NCBI GenBank assembly: GCA_963800215.1
Contig: CAWCZY010000011.1
Coordinates: 8,135 to 72,134, forward strand
Direction: 5' to 3'
Length of the DNA: 64,000 nt
Source: JAJPKK01 sp963800215
GTDB taxonomy: Bacteria > Pseudomonadota > Alphaproteobacteria > Rhizobiales > Xanthobacteraceae
Shown piece by piece: positions 45,966-54,922 of this stretch (its first letter is position 1; the number at the start of each line of letters is the position of its first letter). The position numbers and the translations under genes are program-made. Below the pieces are notes generated by a model that saw only the letters and a list, made by a program, of their open reading frames with translations, ran no database searches and had not been told where the DNA came from.

Positions 45966-47319
45966 ATGACCGCCGTCGGCGTGAGTTCAGGTATCTTCCG
46001 CGACATCTTTTCCACCGAGGCGATGCGCCGGATTTTCGCCGACGAGAACCGCATCCAGAAATATCTCGACATCGAGGCGGCGCTGGCGCGTGCCCAGGCC
46101 CGGCTCGGTGTCATCCCGCAGGAAGCCTGCGATGAAATCCTCCGGCACTGCGCGGTCGCAGGAATACGACTTCGCCAAGCTGAAGGCGCAGACCGAGCGG
46201 ATCGGCTATCCGGTGCTGCCGGTGGTGCAGCAGCTCGTCTCATTGTGCCGGGACGGTCTCGGCGAATGGTGCCACTGGGGCGCCACCACCCAGGACATCA
46301 CCGACACCGCGACCATCCTGCAGATCCGCGAGGCGCTCGACCTCGTCGAAGCCGACATCGTCGGCGATCGCCGACGCGCTGGCCGGCCTCGCCAGGCGCT
46401 ACCGCGACACGCCCATGGCCGGCCGCAGCAACCTGCAGCAGGCGGTGCCGATCACCTTCGGCTACAAGGTCGCGACCTATCTCGCCGCCTTCGAGCGCCA
46501 CCGCCAGCGCCTCGCGGAGTTGCGGCCGCGCGTCCTGGTCGGCGAGTTCGGCGGCGCCGCCGGCACGCTGTCCTCGCTCGGCACGCAGCGGCCTCGAGGT
46601 CCAGGCCGAACTGATGAAGGAGCTCGGCCTCGGCCAGCCGGAAATCGCCTGGCACACCGTGCGCGACCGCATCGCCGAGGTCGGCTGCTTCCTCGGCCTC
46701 GTCACCGGCGTGTGCGGCAAGATCGCCTTCGACGTGAAGCTGATGATGCAGACCGAGGTCGAGGAGGTCTACGAGCCGTTCCACGAGGGCCGCGGATCGT
46801 CGAGCACGATGCCGCAGAAGCGCAACCCGATCTCCTGCGTCTACATCACCGCGACCACGTCGCTGGTGCGCCAGCACGTCGCGGCCCTGCTCGACGCCAT
46901 GGTCGAGGACCACGAGCGCGCCACCGGCCCGTGGGAGATCGAGTGGATCGCGGTGCCGGAGATTTTCAGCCTCGCCGCCGGCGCATTGGCGCAGACGCGC
47001 TTCATGGTGTCGGGCCTCGTGGTCGACGAAAAGAAGATGCGCGCCAATCTCGACATCACCCGCGGGCTGATCGTCTCGGAAGCGGTGATGATGGGCCTCG
47101 GTCCGCACATCGGCCGGCAATATGCCCACGACCTCGTCTACGACATCTGCCGGCAGGTGGTCGCGACCGGCCGCACGCTGCTCGACCTGCTGGCCGAGAA
47201 CAGAGAGGTCGCCAAGTATCTCGACCGCGCCGCGCTGGAGAAGCTGCTGCGACCCCGCCAACTATCTCGGCCAGGCCGGCGAAATGGTCGACCGCGTGCT
47301 GGCGATGCGGGGGAAGTAG
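45966..47319 (+). CDS. Fumarase/aspartase-superfamily lyase, PcaB/adenylosuccinate-lyase-like (four frame changes)
   Basis: Removing one extra base near each of 46145, 46355, 46590 and 47247 gives about 449 residues: MTAVGVSSGIFRDIFSTEAM, EWCHWGATTQDITDTATILQ, AGRSNLQQAVPITFGYK, the family signature GSSSTMPQKRNP, and DPANYLGQAGEMVDRVL at the end. It has the length of 3-carboxy-cis,cis-muconate cycloisomerase. That enzyme acts in the protocatechuate branch of the beta-ketoadipate pathway, but no other pca gene is near. Other beta-elimination lyases of the family remain possible. All four changes shift in the same direction. Confidence 0.82.
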
Positions 47320-47345
47320 GGGGACTGGGGCGAAACATTTGATTG

Positions 47346-47449
47346 GTCATTCCGGGGCGCCGCCAGGCGAACCCGGAATCCAGACAGCCTTGCCGCTTGC
47401 ACCGCAGTCCTGGATTCCGGGTTCGCGCAAGAGCGCGCCCCGGAATGAC
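47346..47449. repeat. Palindromic intergenic repeat, family A (second copy)
   Basis: The left arm GTCATTCCGGGGCGCC...CCCGGAATCCAG (47346-47383) pairs with the right arm CTGGATTCCGGG...GCGCCCCGGAATGAC (47409-47449). It is the same family as the element at 12192-12328 and again lies between convergent genes. Confidence 0.85.
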
Positions 47450-47498
47450 GGAGTTGGGGGGGGCCGGCGATGACGGGTTCGTGTGGGGGGCCTGCTCG

Positions 47499-48380
47499 CT
47501 ACGCCCGTTTGCGTTCCTGGGTGTCCGCCGGCACGAAGAAATCCGTAAGCTGCGCAATCGGGCTCTCCGCCGCGCCGGATTCGCGGGCGGCTGCGGCCAC
47601 GTCCACATAGAGGCGGGCGATCGCAGCGAACATGTCGCCGCCCGGGGTGCCGTCGCCGAGGAAATGGCCGATCTCCTCCATCTCCGCGACCCAGCGATAG
47701 GCCTTGGGTGGCATGCGCGGCACCTGCCGCGTCAGCCAGGCGAGGAGATGCGGCTGGCTCATCTCGAGCTCCTTGTGCAGCGCCGCCGCGGAGCCGGCGC
47801 GGGTGGCGCCCAGCACCATCGCCACGGCGACGGCGGTGAATCCCTTGGTGATGCCGCCATAGGACATCTTCAGCGCGGAGGCCGCGCCGATCGGCCCGTC
47901 GAGGGCGGGAAACGGCACCCCGAAATCGCTGAGCCGCGCCACTTCGCCGGCCGCCGCGCCCGACACGTAGATGCGGGTCCCGGTGTGGCCGGGCGGCGGC
48001 GGCAGCCCGATGATGCCGCCGTCCACATAGCGGCAGCCGGTACCCTCCAGCACCGCGCCGATCTCGACCGCGGTTTGCGGCGAAATCGCGTTGCAGTCCA
48101 CATAGATCGGCTTCTTGCGTGCCCGCGCCAGCGCCGGCTTCATCCGCTGCGCGAGCCCGACCGCCTCCCCGGGCGGGCAGATCGACAGGAAGAAGTCCGC
48201 CTCGCCGACCAGCGTATCGTCATCGGCGACCGGCACCATGCGGGCGCGCTCGGCCCGCGCCGCACTCGCCGCGGAACGGCCGGCGAGCGAGGTCGTGACC
48301 CGCACCCCGTGCTCGGCGAGCCGCGCTCCCACCGCCGCGCCCATGTCGCCCGCCGCAATGATCGCAACCACATAAGCCAT
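47499..48380 (-). CDS. NAD(P)-dependent beta-hydroxyacid-dehydrogenase-like protein with DUF1932 domain
   Basis: The product has about 293 residues from an ATG at 48380; an ATG six bases upstream is too close to the GAGGA site. The N-terminal Rossmann fold has MAYVVAIIAAGDMGAAVGAR. FFLSICPPGEAVGLAQRMKP and YVDCNAISPQTAVEIG follow as in 6-phosphogluconate-dehydrogenase-like proteins. The C-terminal helical part has ALKMSYGGITKGFTAVAVAM with the catalytic Lys, typical of DUF1932 members. The substrate is unknown. Confidence 0.87.
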   Translation of the reverse strand: MAYVVAIIAAGDMGAAVGARLAEHGVRVTTSLAGRSAASAARAERARMVPVADDDTLVGEADFFLSICPPGEAVGLAQRMKPALARARKKPIYVDCNAISPQTAVEIGAVLEGTGCRYVDGGIIGLPPPPGHTGTRIYVSGAAAGEVARLSDFGVPFPALDGPIGAASALKMSYGGITKGFTAVAVAMVLGATRAGSAAALHKELEMSQPHLLAWLTRQVPRMPPKAYRWVAEMEEIGHFLGDGTPGGDMFAAIARLYVDVAAAARESGAAESPIAQLTDFFVPADTQERKRA

Positions 48381-48483
48381 GTGCATATGTCCTCGTTTCG
48401 AAGGCCTTGGGGCACGGGATAGCACAGTCCGGGCGCAACCGCTGCACCGGTGCGGCCGCCATGTCGGCGCGCGCCGAGCGGCA

Positions 48484-49068
48484 TCAGGTTTGAACCTGAA
48501 CGGTCAGGTCCGCTTCGACCGGAGCGTTAAAGGCGAGGCCCGAGATGCTGACCGCGGCGCGCGTGTGCCTGCCGCGCTCGGGTCCGAACACCTGGACATA
48601 GAGATCGGAAGCACCGTTGAGCACCAATGGCGCCTTTTCGAATCCGGGTACCGCCTTGACGTAGCCCGTCATCTTCACGATGCGGACCACCTTGTCCAGA
48701 TCGCCGATGGCAGTCTTGATCCAGGACAGGTGATTGATGGCGATCTGGCGGGCCGACTGGTAGCCGTGCTCGACCGTCAGGTCCAATCCGACCGTTCCGG
48801 GCATCGGCATGTAATCCTCGCCCTTCGCGTTCTTGACGGTGCCCAGCGTGCCCGAAAGGAAGAGCAGGTTCCCCACCTGCACCGCCGGCACGAAATTGAA
48901 CGGCGCCACGCGTGGCGGCGGCAGCTCGATCCCCAATTCCTTGAGTCGCGCCTCGATCCCGCCACCGTCCGCGGCACGCGCCGGCGCCGCCGCCGTAGCG
49001 GTTCCGGCCATGGCGAACGTGCCCATCGCGGCCGCCTGCCGCAAAAATCGTCTTCGTTCTTGTTTCAT
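48484..49068 (-). CDS. Exported RidA-family protein with twin-arginine signal
   Basis: The product has about 194 residues from an ATG at 49068. The N-terminus MKQERRRFLRQAAAMGTFAM is a Tat-type signal (twin Arg before FLR, then a hydrophobic stretch ending ARAAD). The body is a RidA/YjgF fold: NFVPAVQVGNLLFLSGTLGT, YQSARQIAINHLSWIKTAIG, DLDKVVRIVKMTGYVKAV and RGRHTRAAVSISGLAFNAPV. Classical RidA deaminates reactive enamines in the cytoplasm. The catalytic Arg is placed within GRHTRAAV. Export to the periplasm is unusual for the family. Confidence 0.85.
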   Translation of the reverse strand: MKQERRRFLRQAAAMGTFAMAGTATAAAPARAADGGGIEARLKELGIELPPPRVAPFNFVPAVQVGNLLFLSGTLGTVKNAKGEDYMPMPGTVGLDLTVEHGYQSARQIAINHLSWIKTAIGDLDKVVRIVKMTGYVKAVPGFEKAPLVLNGASDLYVQVFGPERGRHTRAAVSISGLAFNAPVEADLTVQVQT

Positions 49069-49174
49069 GATCCAATCTCTGTCGCTGTGAAGTGGACCCG
49101 GCAAGCCCCTGATATCGATTTGGGCCCGTCGTTGCTACAACATCGGCGCATTCGCCGCGCCGGCCGATGGAGAG

Positions 49175-50179
49175 ATGAACATGATCGCCGTGGCGCCGCA
49201 GCGTTGCTTTCCGGCCTTGACCGCAAACACTTCGGCGCTAGAAAGCCTGCGGCTGCCGTGGTGGCGGCGCAGGACTGCCATGCAATCCGATACGCTCACC
49301 TATTCGTCGCCGCGCGATCCGCGCTGGAAGCGCTGGACCATGCGCGCCATCGAGAACCTGTCGGGACGGCGCGGCCTGCTGCCGGTGTACTACCGCTGGC
49401 GGACCGAGGTCGCGGGAAAGAGCCCTCGCATGATGGGCGCGCTTCTCGACATGGTCGGCACCCGCCTCGATATCGCCGCCGACGCCTGGCCGGCCGTGGT
49501 GCCGGCGGGGAGCCCGCTGGTGATCGTGGCGAATCATCCGTTCGGCATCGGTGACGGCGTCGCCCTGCTGGCGCTCGCCGAACAGCTCGGGCGGCCCTAT
49601 CGCATCCTCATCAACAGCGACTTCCTGCGGGTCCCGGAGATCCGCCCCCATGCGCTGCCGATCGACTTCTCGGCAACCCCGGAAGCGATCGAATCCAATC
49701 TCGAGACCCGGCGCGAAGCGCGCAGGCTGTTGAAGAACGGGGTCACGATCGTCGTATTCCCGGCCGGAGGGGTGGCAACCGCCGAGCAGCCGTTCGGCAA
49801 GGCCGAGGAACTGCCCTGGAAATCCTTCACCGCCCGGCTGATCCAGCTCGCCGAAGCGGCGGTGCTGCCGGTCTATTTCGAGGGGCAGAACAGCGCGCTC
49901 TTTCATTTCGTGAGCCGCTACAGCCTGACGCTTCGGCTGGCGCTGCTGGTGTCCGAGTTTCGGCATTGCGTCGATGCAACCATCAAGGCCCATGTGGGCG
50001 CCGTCGTCCCTTTCGCGGATCTCGAATCGAGGGCCCACCGCAACGCCCTGACCGCGGAACTCTACGCCCGGGTCCACCGGCTGGCGCCCGGCGCCGCCGG
50101 GCTCGGCCCGGAGCACCTCGAAGCGCGTCCGCCGCAGCTGCGCCGGAGGTACCCCTGGGACGGCAAGAAGTCGCGATAA
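49175..50179 (+). CDS. Lysophospholipid acyltransferase-like (PlsC family) protein
   Basis: The product has 334 residues. The acyltransferase core has IVANHPFGIGDGVALLALAE (His and Asp of the first motif, of the NHPxGxxDG variety), FLRVPEIRPHALPIDFSATP, and VTIVVFPAGGVATAEQPFGK as the third motif. It transfers acyl chains to a lipid head or lysolipid at the membrane face. The motif variety recalls ornithine-lipid and hemolysin-like acyltransferases. A 2OG-Fe oxygenase gene follows about 150 bases later on the same strand. Confidence 0.82.
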   Translation: MNMIAVAPQRCFPALTANTSALESLRLPWWRRRTAMQSDTLTYSSPRDPRWKRWTMRAIENLSGRRGLLPVYYRWRTEVAGKSPRMMGALLDMVGTRLDIAADAWPAVVPAGSPLVIVANHPFGIGDGVALLALAEQLGRPYRILINSDFLRVPEIRPHALPIDFSATPEAIESNLETRREARRLLKNGVTIVVFPAGGVATAEQPFGKAEELPWKSFTARLIQLAEAAVLPVYFEGQNSALFHFVSRYSLTLRLALLVSEFRHCVDATIKAHVGAVVPFADLESRAHRNALTAELYARVHRLAPGAAGLGPEHLEARPPQLRRRYPWDGKKSR

Positions 50180-50331
50180 TCTGCCCGGCGCGCCCGCGGC
50201 GGTTCGATCGCACTGCTTGCAGCCGCCTCCTTCTTCGTACTGTCGCACGACTCGGTTATCGCTCGTTTACACCTGACTCCAGGCGTTTAGGGAGCGTGCT
50301 GAAGAGAGCGCGTTTCGCGGTGATTACAGAA

Positions 50332-51120
50332 ATGATGATCGGCGCCGGCGCCGCGACCGTCGGCGGGGTTGCCCTCACCCGTACACGGCGCGCCAGGCTG
50401 TACCGGGAACTCTCGCGGCGAGTCGTGGCGATCACGACCACCCACGCGCTCGACATGGGGCCGGCGCAGCGGCGCCCGCTCCCGAGCTTCGCCGATCGGC
50501 TGGCGATCCTGCCGGATTTCCTGCCGCCCAATACCTTTGCGGCGCTCCGGGCGGAAGCGGAACGCCTTGCCAGCCCGGAACGCAACTACGTGCCGGCCCA
50601 CAAAAAAGGCGGAACGGTCGCCTACGAGACCTTGATCGATACCGCGCCCGGGACCGTGTCGTTCTATCACTCGGCGGACCTGTTGGGCCTGGTGTCGCGC
50701 CTCGTCGGCGTATGGGTCGGGCCGACGCCGATCCACGATCAGAACTCGCTGTCGCTGTTGTCCTACAACAAGCCCGGCGACCATATCGGCTGGCATTACG
50801 ACCACAACTTCTATCGCGGCCGGCACTTCACCCTGCTGCTCGCGATCGTCAACACCGGGCGGGCGGCGCACGGCCTGAGCCACGCGGTCCTCAAGGGCCG
50901 AGTGGGCGGCCGGGAGATCGGGATCAGCACCGCTCCGAATACACTGGTCGTGTTCGAAGGGGCATTGGTGCAGCACCAGGTGACGCCGATTCTCGAAGGC
51001 GAGCGGCGCCTCATCCTCAGCATGACCTATTGCAACGATCCGCGGGCGCATTGGTGGCAGGCTGCGGCGCGGCGGGTCAAGGACACGGCCTTCTTTGGGA
51101 TCAGGGCGCTCTGGACCTGA
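50332..51120 (+). CDS. 2-oxoglutarate/Fe(II)-dependent oxygenase
   Basis: The product has about 262 residues from the ATG at 50332. A GTG at 50296 in frame (MLKRARFAVITEM...) is an alternative. A short hydrophobic or glycine-rich start is followed by the double-stranded beta-helix: IGWHYDHNFYRGRHFTLLLA with the HxD metal pair, NTLVVFEGALVQHQVTPILE with the distal His, and RRLILSMTYC with the 2-oxoglutarate-binding Arg. It hydroxylates an unknown substrate. Following a PlsC-like gene, a lipid or an N-acyl product is a candidate (inference). Confidence 0.82.
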   Translation: MMIGAGAATVGGVALTRTRRARLYRELSRRVVAITTTHALDMGPAQRRPLPSFADRLAILPDFLPPNTFAALRAEAERLASPERNYVPAHKKGGTVAYETLIDTAPGTVSFYHSADLLGLVSRLVGVWVGPTPIHDQNSLSLLSYNKPGDHIGWHYDHNFYRGRHFTLLLAIVNTGRAAHGLSHAVLKGRVGGREIGISTAPNTLVVFEGALVQHQVTPILEGERRLILSMTYCNDPRAHWWQAAARRVKDTAFFGIRALWT

Positions 51121-51583
51121 CCTGTCATCGGCGCATGATCCCGAAAAGTTGCAGACTTTTCGGACAAGATCATGCTCAAACTAAAGGCCATTTGAGCGCT
51201 GTCCGATGCAATTCGAAAGGATGGCGCCCTCGATCATGATCGACCCGATGAGAATGCGATCGGGCGGGCTTGCCCGCCGCTCGGTCTAATCGTACAGAGA
51301 ATGGCTGTTATCGGAGCGGGCGGGCTGACGGGCCGGTCTCCACGCGGCATATGTAGGCACAAGTTCCATCGCTCCGGTCAGATTTTGGACCACAAAACCC
51401 AACTGCTCACTGATATTTCTGATGGCGCAAAGGCGAAGCCGCTGCCGTTTTTCCCGGCAGGGTGGGCCCGCTGCGCCGCCGGAATAGGCGGTAAAACCAT
51501 CCACCTCCAACCGGTTTTCCGATTTTACTCGATCTGAAACCGCTCTAGAGTTTGGGCGACTCGCCCACAGCTTCGGGACAGCC
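51121..51583. repeat. Gene-free interval with family C hairpin repeat
   Basis: The hairpin GCATGATCCCGAAAAGTTGC...GATCATGC (51133-51175) is followed by CATTTGAGCGCTGTCCGATG and ATTCGAAAGGATGGCGCC to about 51230. Partial copies of this element lie at 18024-18092 and 21924-21965. The rest, 51231-51583, shows no convincing gene on either strand. Confidence 0.7.
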
Positions 51584-52057
51584 ATGCTGCAGGAAATCAA
51601 ACGGTTATTTGCCGAGCTCAGCGGGGGCGCCAAGCACACCAGCCATTTCGATGGTGACGATTACCGGGTCGCGGCGGCTGCATTGCTGGTTCATGTGGCG
51701 ACCCTGGAAGGTGACCTTTCCGAGCCGGCGCGGGCCAAGCTTCGTGCCCTGCTGCGGTCGCAATTCTCGCTGGACGATGCCTTGACGGACGAACTCATCG
51801 ATACGGCGGTGGCGGCCGATCACGAGGCAGTCGATTTTTTTCACTTCACTCATCTGCTGATGCGCAGCCTGAACGAAGAGGGCCGCTTGCGGGTGGTGGA
51901 AATGCTATGGGAGATGGTATTCGTTGACGGGGGCGTCAGCGAATTCGAGGACAATGTAATGTGGCGGGTTGCCGATCTTCTGGCGATCTCGCCCCATGAC
52001 CGCATCGCGCTGCGCCAGCGCGTCGCCGGCGATCGACCGAGCGCGGAGGACAAATGA
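51584..52057 (+). CDS. TerB-family protein
   Basis: The product has 157 residues of all-helical TerB type: YRVAAAALLVHVATLEGDLS (with the acidic metal-site region), DHEAVDFFHFTHLLMRSLNE and VVEMLWEMVFVDGGVSEFED. TerB proteins take part in tellurite and phage stress systems, but lone copies like this are common in alphaproteobacteria with no known role. Its stop overlaps the next start (ATGA). Confidence 0.85.
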   Translation: MLQEIKRLFAELSGGAKHTSHFDGDDYRVAAAALLVHVATLEGDLSEPARAKLRALLRSQFSLDDALTDELIDTAVAADHEAVDFFHFTHLLMRSLNEEGRLRVVEMLWEMVFVDGGVSEFEDNVMWRVADLLAISPHDRIALRQRVAGDRPSAEDK

Positions 52058-52930
52058 ACGAAGTCGCCGCCAAAAACACGTCAAGTGGTGGTGATAACAG
52101 GGGCTTCGGCCGGCATCGGGGCCGCGCTGGCGCGGGTGTTCGCCGAACATGGCCACGACCTCGTGCTGATCGCGCGGCGCGAAAACAAACTCGATGCCCT
52201 GGCCGACGAAATCGCCGCGGCAGGAAGCCAGCGGCCGCTGGTGCTGCCGGTCGACCTCACCCAGCCCGACGCGGCGGGACGAATCAAGGCGGAGCTCGCG
52301 GCCCACGCGCTCGAACCGCAATACATCGTCAACAATGCCGGCTTCGGCCTGGTCGGCGAGGCGGCCCAGCTCGATCATGCCGAGCAGCTCGCCATGATCG
52401 ACCTCAATATCCGCTTTCTCACCGAGCTGTCGCTGGCCTTCGTCGACACGCTGAGCCGGCTGCGCGGCGGCATCCTCAACGTCGCCTCGGTGGCGGGGTT
52501 CCTGCCGGGACCGGGAATGGCGGTGTATTACGCGACAAAGGCCTACGTGCTGTCGTTCAGCGAGGCGCTCAATCACGAGTTGATCAGGCGCGGCGTGCGC
52601 GTCACGGTGCTGTGCCCCGGCCCGGTGCCGACCGAGTTCCAGGCGCGCGCCGGGATTCCCCGGGTGCCGTTTCCGAGAAGCAACGGCGTGCCCCGCGTGG
52701 TCGGCTCCAATGCGCTGACATGCAGCGCGGCAGAGGTCGCCGAGGCCGGCTATGCCGGATTGATGCGCGGGCGGCGGGTGGTGGTTCCCGGGGTGGGCAA
52801 CAAGGCGGTGACGCTGCTGACGCGGTTGTTGCCGCGCCGGGTTTTCCTGGAAGCCGTGGCGCATTCGCAGCTGATGCGAGCCAGGGGCTCCGACCGGGTT
52901 CTGAAAAAGGCCGTGCGGGAGGCGCCGTGA
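52054..52930 (+). CDS. SDR-family oxidoreductase (one frame change)
   Basis: With one extra base removed near 52081 the product is about 291 residues: MNEVAAKNTQVVVITGASAG (glycine motif), IGAALARVFAEHGHDLVLIA, YIVNNAGFGLVGEAAQLDHA, the catalytic Ser in NVASVAGFLPGP and YYATKAYVLSFSEAL with Tyr-xxx-Lys. It matches DltE/YqjQ-like classical SDRs. It starts in the TerB stop and ends in the GATase start (GTGA), so three genes form one coupled unit. Confidence 0.88.
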
Positions 52931-53673
52931 ACGGTTGTGCTGCGGCATCCAAGCCTGTCCTGATCGTTCTGCATCAGGAGATGTCGACGCCCGGCCGGGT
53001 CGGCCACTATTTACAGGCGCGCGGCATCTCGATGGACATAAGACGGCCGCGGCTCGGCGATCCGCTGCCGGAAACCCTCGCCATGCATGCCGGCGCGGTG
53101 ATTTTCGGCGGCCCCATGAGCGCCAATGATCCCGACGATTTCATCCGCACCGAAATCGAGTGGATCAAGGTGCCGCTGCGCGAGGAGAAGCCGTTCCTCG
53201 GCATCTGTCTCGGCGCCCAGATGCTCGCCCGCCAGCTCGGCGCGACGGTGGCCTTCCATCCCGAAGGGATGGCGGAGGTCGGCTATTACCCGATTCGCGT
53301 CACCCCGGCAGCGCGCGGCGTGATCGAGACGTGGCCGTCGGTGGTCTACCAATGGCACCGCGAGGGTTTCGAGTTGCCCGCCGGCGCCGAATTGCTCGCC
53401 GAAGGCGATCTTTTCAAGGTCCAGGCGTTTCGCTACGGGCCGGCGGCTTACGGTCTCCAGTTCCATGCGGAGGTCACCCACGCCATGATGTGCCGCTGGA
53501 CCACCCGCGGCCACGAGCGCCTCGCGCTGCCGGGCGCCAAGCCCCGCGCCGCGCATTTCGTCGACCGGCCGGTCTACGACCTCGCCATCCGCACCTGGCT
53601 GTTCGACTTCCTCGACCGCTGGAAAGAGCAGGGATCAGGGATCAGTAATCAGGGATCAGAAAAACGGGTCTGA
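52927..53673 (+). CDS. Class I glutamine amidotransferase
   Basis: The product has about 248 residues from a GTG at 52927 that overlaps the SDR stop. The catalytic triad is visible: Cys in PFLGICLGAQMLARQLG, His in YGLQFHAEVTHAMM and its following Glu. GAVIFGGPMSANDPDDF forms the oxyanion region. No synthetase domain is attached, so it resembles the GuaA/YfeJ-like stand-alone group, with an unknown amine acceptor. The last residues (GISNQGSEKRV) are encoded by a short repeat, so the natural end may be earlier. Confidence 0.87.
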   Translation: MNGCAAASKPVLIVLHQEMSTPGRVGHYLQARGISMDIRRPRLGDPLPETLAMHAGAVIFGGPMSANDPDDFIRTEIEWIKVPLREEKPFLGICLGAQMLARQLGATVAFHPEGMAEVGYYPIRVTPAARGVIETWPSVVYQWHREGFELPAGAELLAEGDLFKVQAFRYGPAAYGLQFHAEVTHAMMCRWTTRGHERLALPGAKPRAAHFVDRPVYDLAIRTWLFDFLDRWKEQGSGISNQGSEKRV

Positions 53674-53684
53674 TTACTGATCCC
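53638..53684. terminator. Inverted repeat between convergent genes, possible bidirectional terminator
   Basis: GGGATCAGTAATCAG (53638-53652) and CTGATTACTGATCCC (53670-53684) are a perfect 15-base inverted repeat with a 17-base loop. It overlaps the last codons of the amidotransferase gene. Nearby TGATCACTGATCACTGATTA extends the same words toward the MFS gene end. No long T-run is seen, so termination is only a possibility. Confidence 0.45.
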
Positions 53685-53695
53685 GTGATCACTGA

Positions 53696-54910
53696 TCACT
53701 GATTACTGAGACGGTCCACCCGCAGCAGGGCGGGAAATGCGCGCATGGCGATGGCGACCACCACAAGGGTGCTGACGCCGCCGATCAGCACGGAGGTGGC
53801 GGTGCCGAACACGCTCGCCATCACCCCGGCGCGGAAATCGCCGAGCTGGTTTGCGGTGCCCGTGAACAGCGAATTCACCGCACTGACCCTGCCACGCATC
53901 TCGTCGGGCGTCTCGACCTGGATCAGGGTCTGGCGGATCACGACGCTGACCATGTCGGCGACGCCGAGGACCGCCAGCACGGCCATCGACAGATAGAACG
54001 ACGACGACAGCGCGAACACGATGGTCATGACGCCGTAGACAATGACACAGGCGAACATGATGCGGCCGGCGCCGCCGGCGAGCGGCGCGCGCGCAAGCGC
54101 GACCGAGATCGACCAGCGCGCCGAACGCCGGGGCGGCGCGCAACAATCCCATCCCCCATGGCCCGGTCCCGTAGACGTCACGGGCGAAGGCCGGCAGCAG
54201 CGCCATCGCGCCGCCCAGCAGCACCGCGAACAGGTCGAGCGAGATGGCGCCGAAAATGATGGGATTGCGGGTGATGTAGCCGAACCCCGCGAACAGGTTG
54301 TTAAGGTGAGCGGCTCGCGCTTCGCCACGGCGCGCGGGGTCTTGATGAACAGCATGCAGGTTCCGGCGAGGAGAAAAAGCGCGCCGCACAGGGCGTAGAC
54401 GAGGGTCGGCCCGAACAGGTAGAGCAGCCCGCCGAGGGCCGGCCCGCCGATGGTCGCGATCTGCTGGGCGGAGGCCAGCGCGGCGATCGCCCGCGTCAGG
54501 TGCCCGCGCGGAACGATGACGGGAAGCACGGTCTGGAATGTGGTGCCCTCGAAGGCGCGCGCCGAGCCGACGATGAAGGCCGCCGCGAAAATCCATTCCC
54601 TGGAGGCGACGCCGGCGGTGGTCGCCGCCAGCATCATCAGAGCGGCGATCGCTTCCACCATCTGGGCGAGGCGCAAGACCCGCGAGCGGTCGTAACGGTC
54701 GGCGACCTGCCCGGCCGCCAGCGACAGCGCGGCGGCCGGCACGAACTGGAACAACCCGATCAGGCCGAGATCGAGCGTGCTGGAGGTCAGCGCATACATC
54801 TGCCAGCCGAACGCGACGCCCTGCATCTGGAACGCGATCATGCTGGCGACGCGGGACACCCACAGCAGCAGGACCGGAGGATGCCTCAACACCGAGAACG
54901 GCGGTTTCAA
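53696..54910 (-). CDS. MFS transporter (two compensating frame changes)
   Basis: The product has 404 residues. N-terminal blocks are MKPPFSVLRHPPVLLLWVSR, VAFGWQMYALTSSTLDLGLI and AGQVADRYDRSRVLRLAQMV (cytoplasmic loop motif). C-terminal blocks are FYLSMAVLAVLGVADMVSVV and ETPDEMRGRVSAVNSLFTGT. Between about 54302 (one base apparently missing) and 54115 (one extra) the true frame is shifted, reading LNNLFAGFGYITRNPIIFGA. It is an EntS-like drug or siderophore efflux permease. It is probably co-transcribed downstream of the dehydrogenase gene (12-base gap). Confidence 0.85.
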   Translation of the reverse strand: MKPPFSVLRHPPVLLLWVSRVASMIAFQMQGVAFGWQMYALTSSTLDLGLIGLFQFVPAAALSLAAGQVADRYDRSRVLRLAQMVEAIAALMMLAATTAGVASREWIFAAAFIVGSARAFEGTTFQTVLPVIVPRGHLTRAIAALASAQQIATIGGPALGGLLYLFGPTLVYALCGALFLLAGTCMLFIKTPRAVAKREPLTLTTCSRGSATSPAIPSFSAPSRSTCSRCCWAARWRCCRPSPVTSTGPGHGGWDCCAPPRRSARWSISVALARAPLAGGAGRIMFACVIVYGVMTIVFALSSSFYLSMAVLAVLGVADMVSVVIRQTLIQVETPDEMRGRVSAVNSLFTGTANQLGDFRAGVMASVFGTATSVLIGGVSTLVVVAIAMRAFPALLRVDRLSNQ

Positions 54911-54922
54911 TTCCGTTGCGCC

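Noticed and set aside
45806..46135. Small membrane protein MSRLAFIRLAAGWAVAVALL
   Set aside because: No ribosome site or relatives recognised, and it runs out of frame into a supported lyase gene.
51584..52057. TerB as part of a tellurite or phage-defence operon
   Set aside because: No other ter genes lie nearby, and the coupled genes are an SDR and an amidotransferase.
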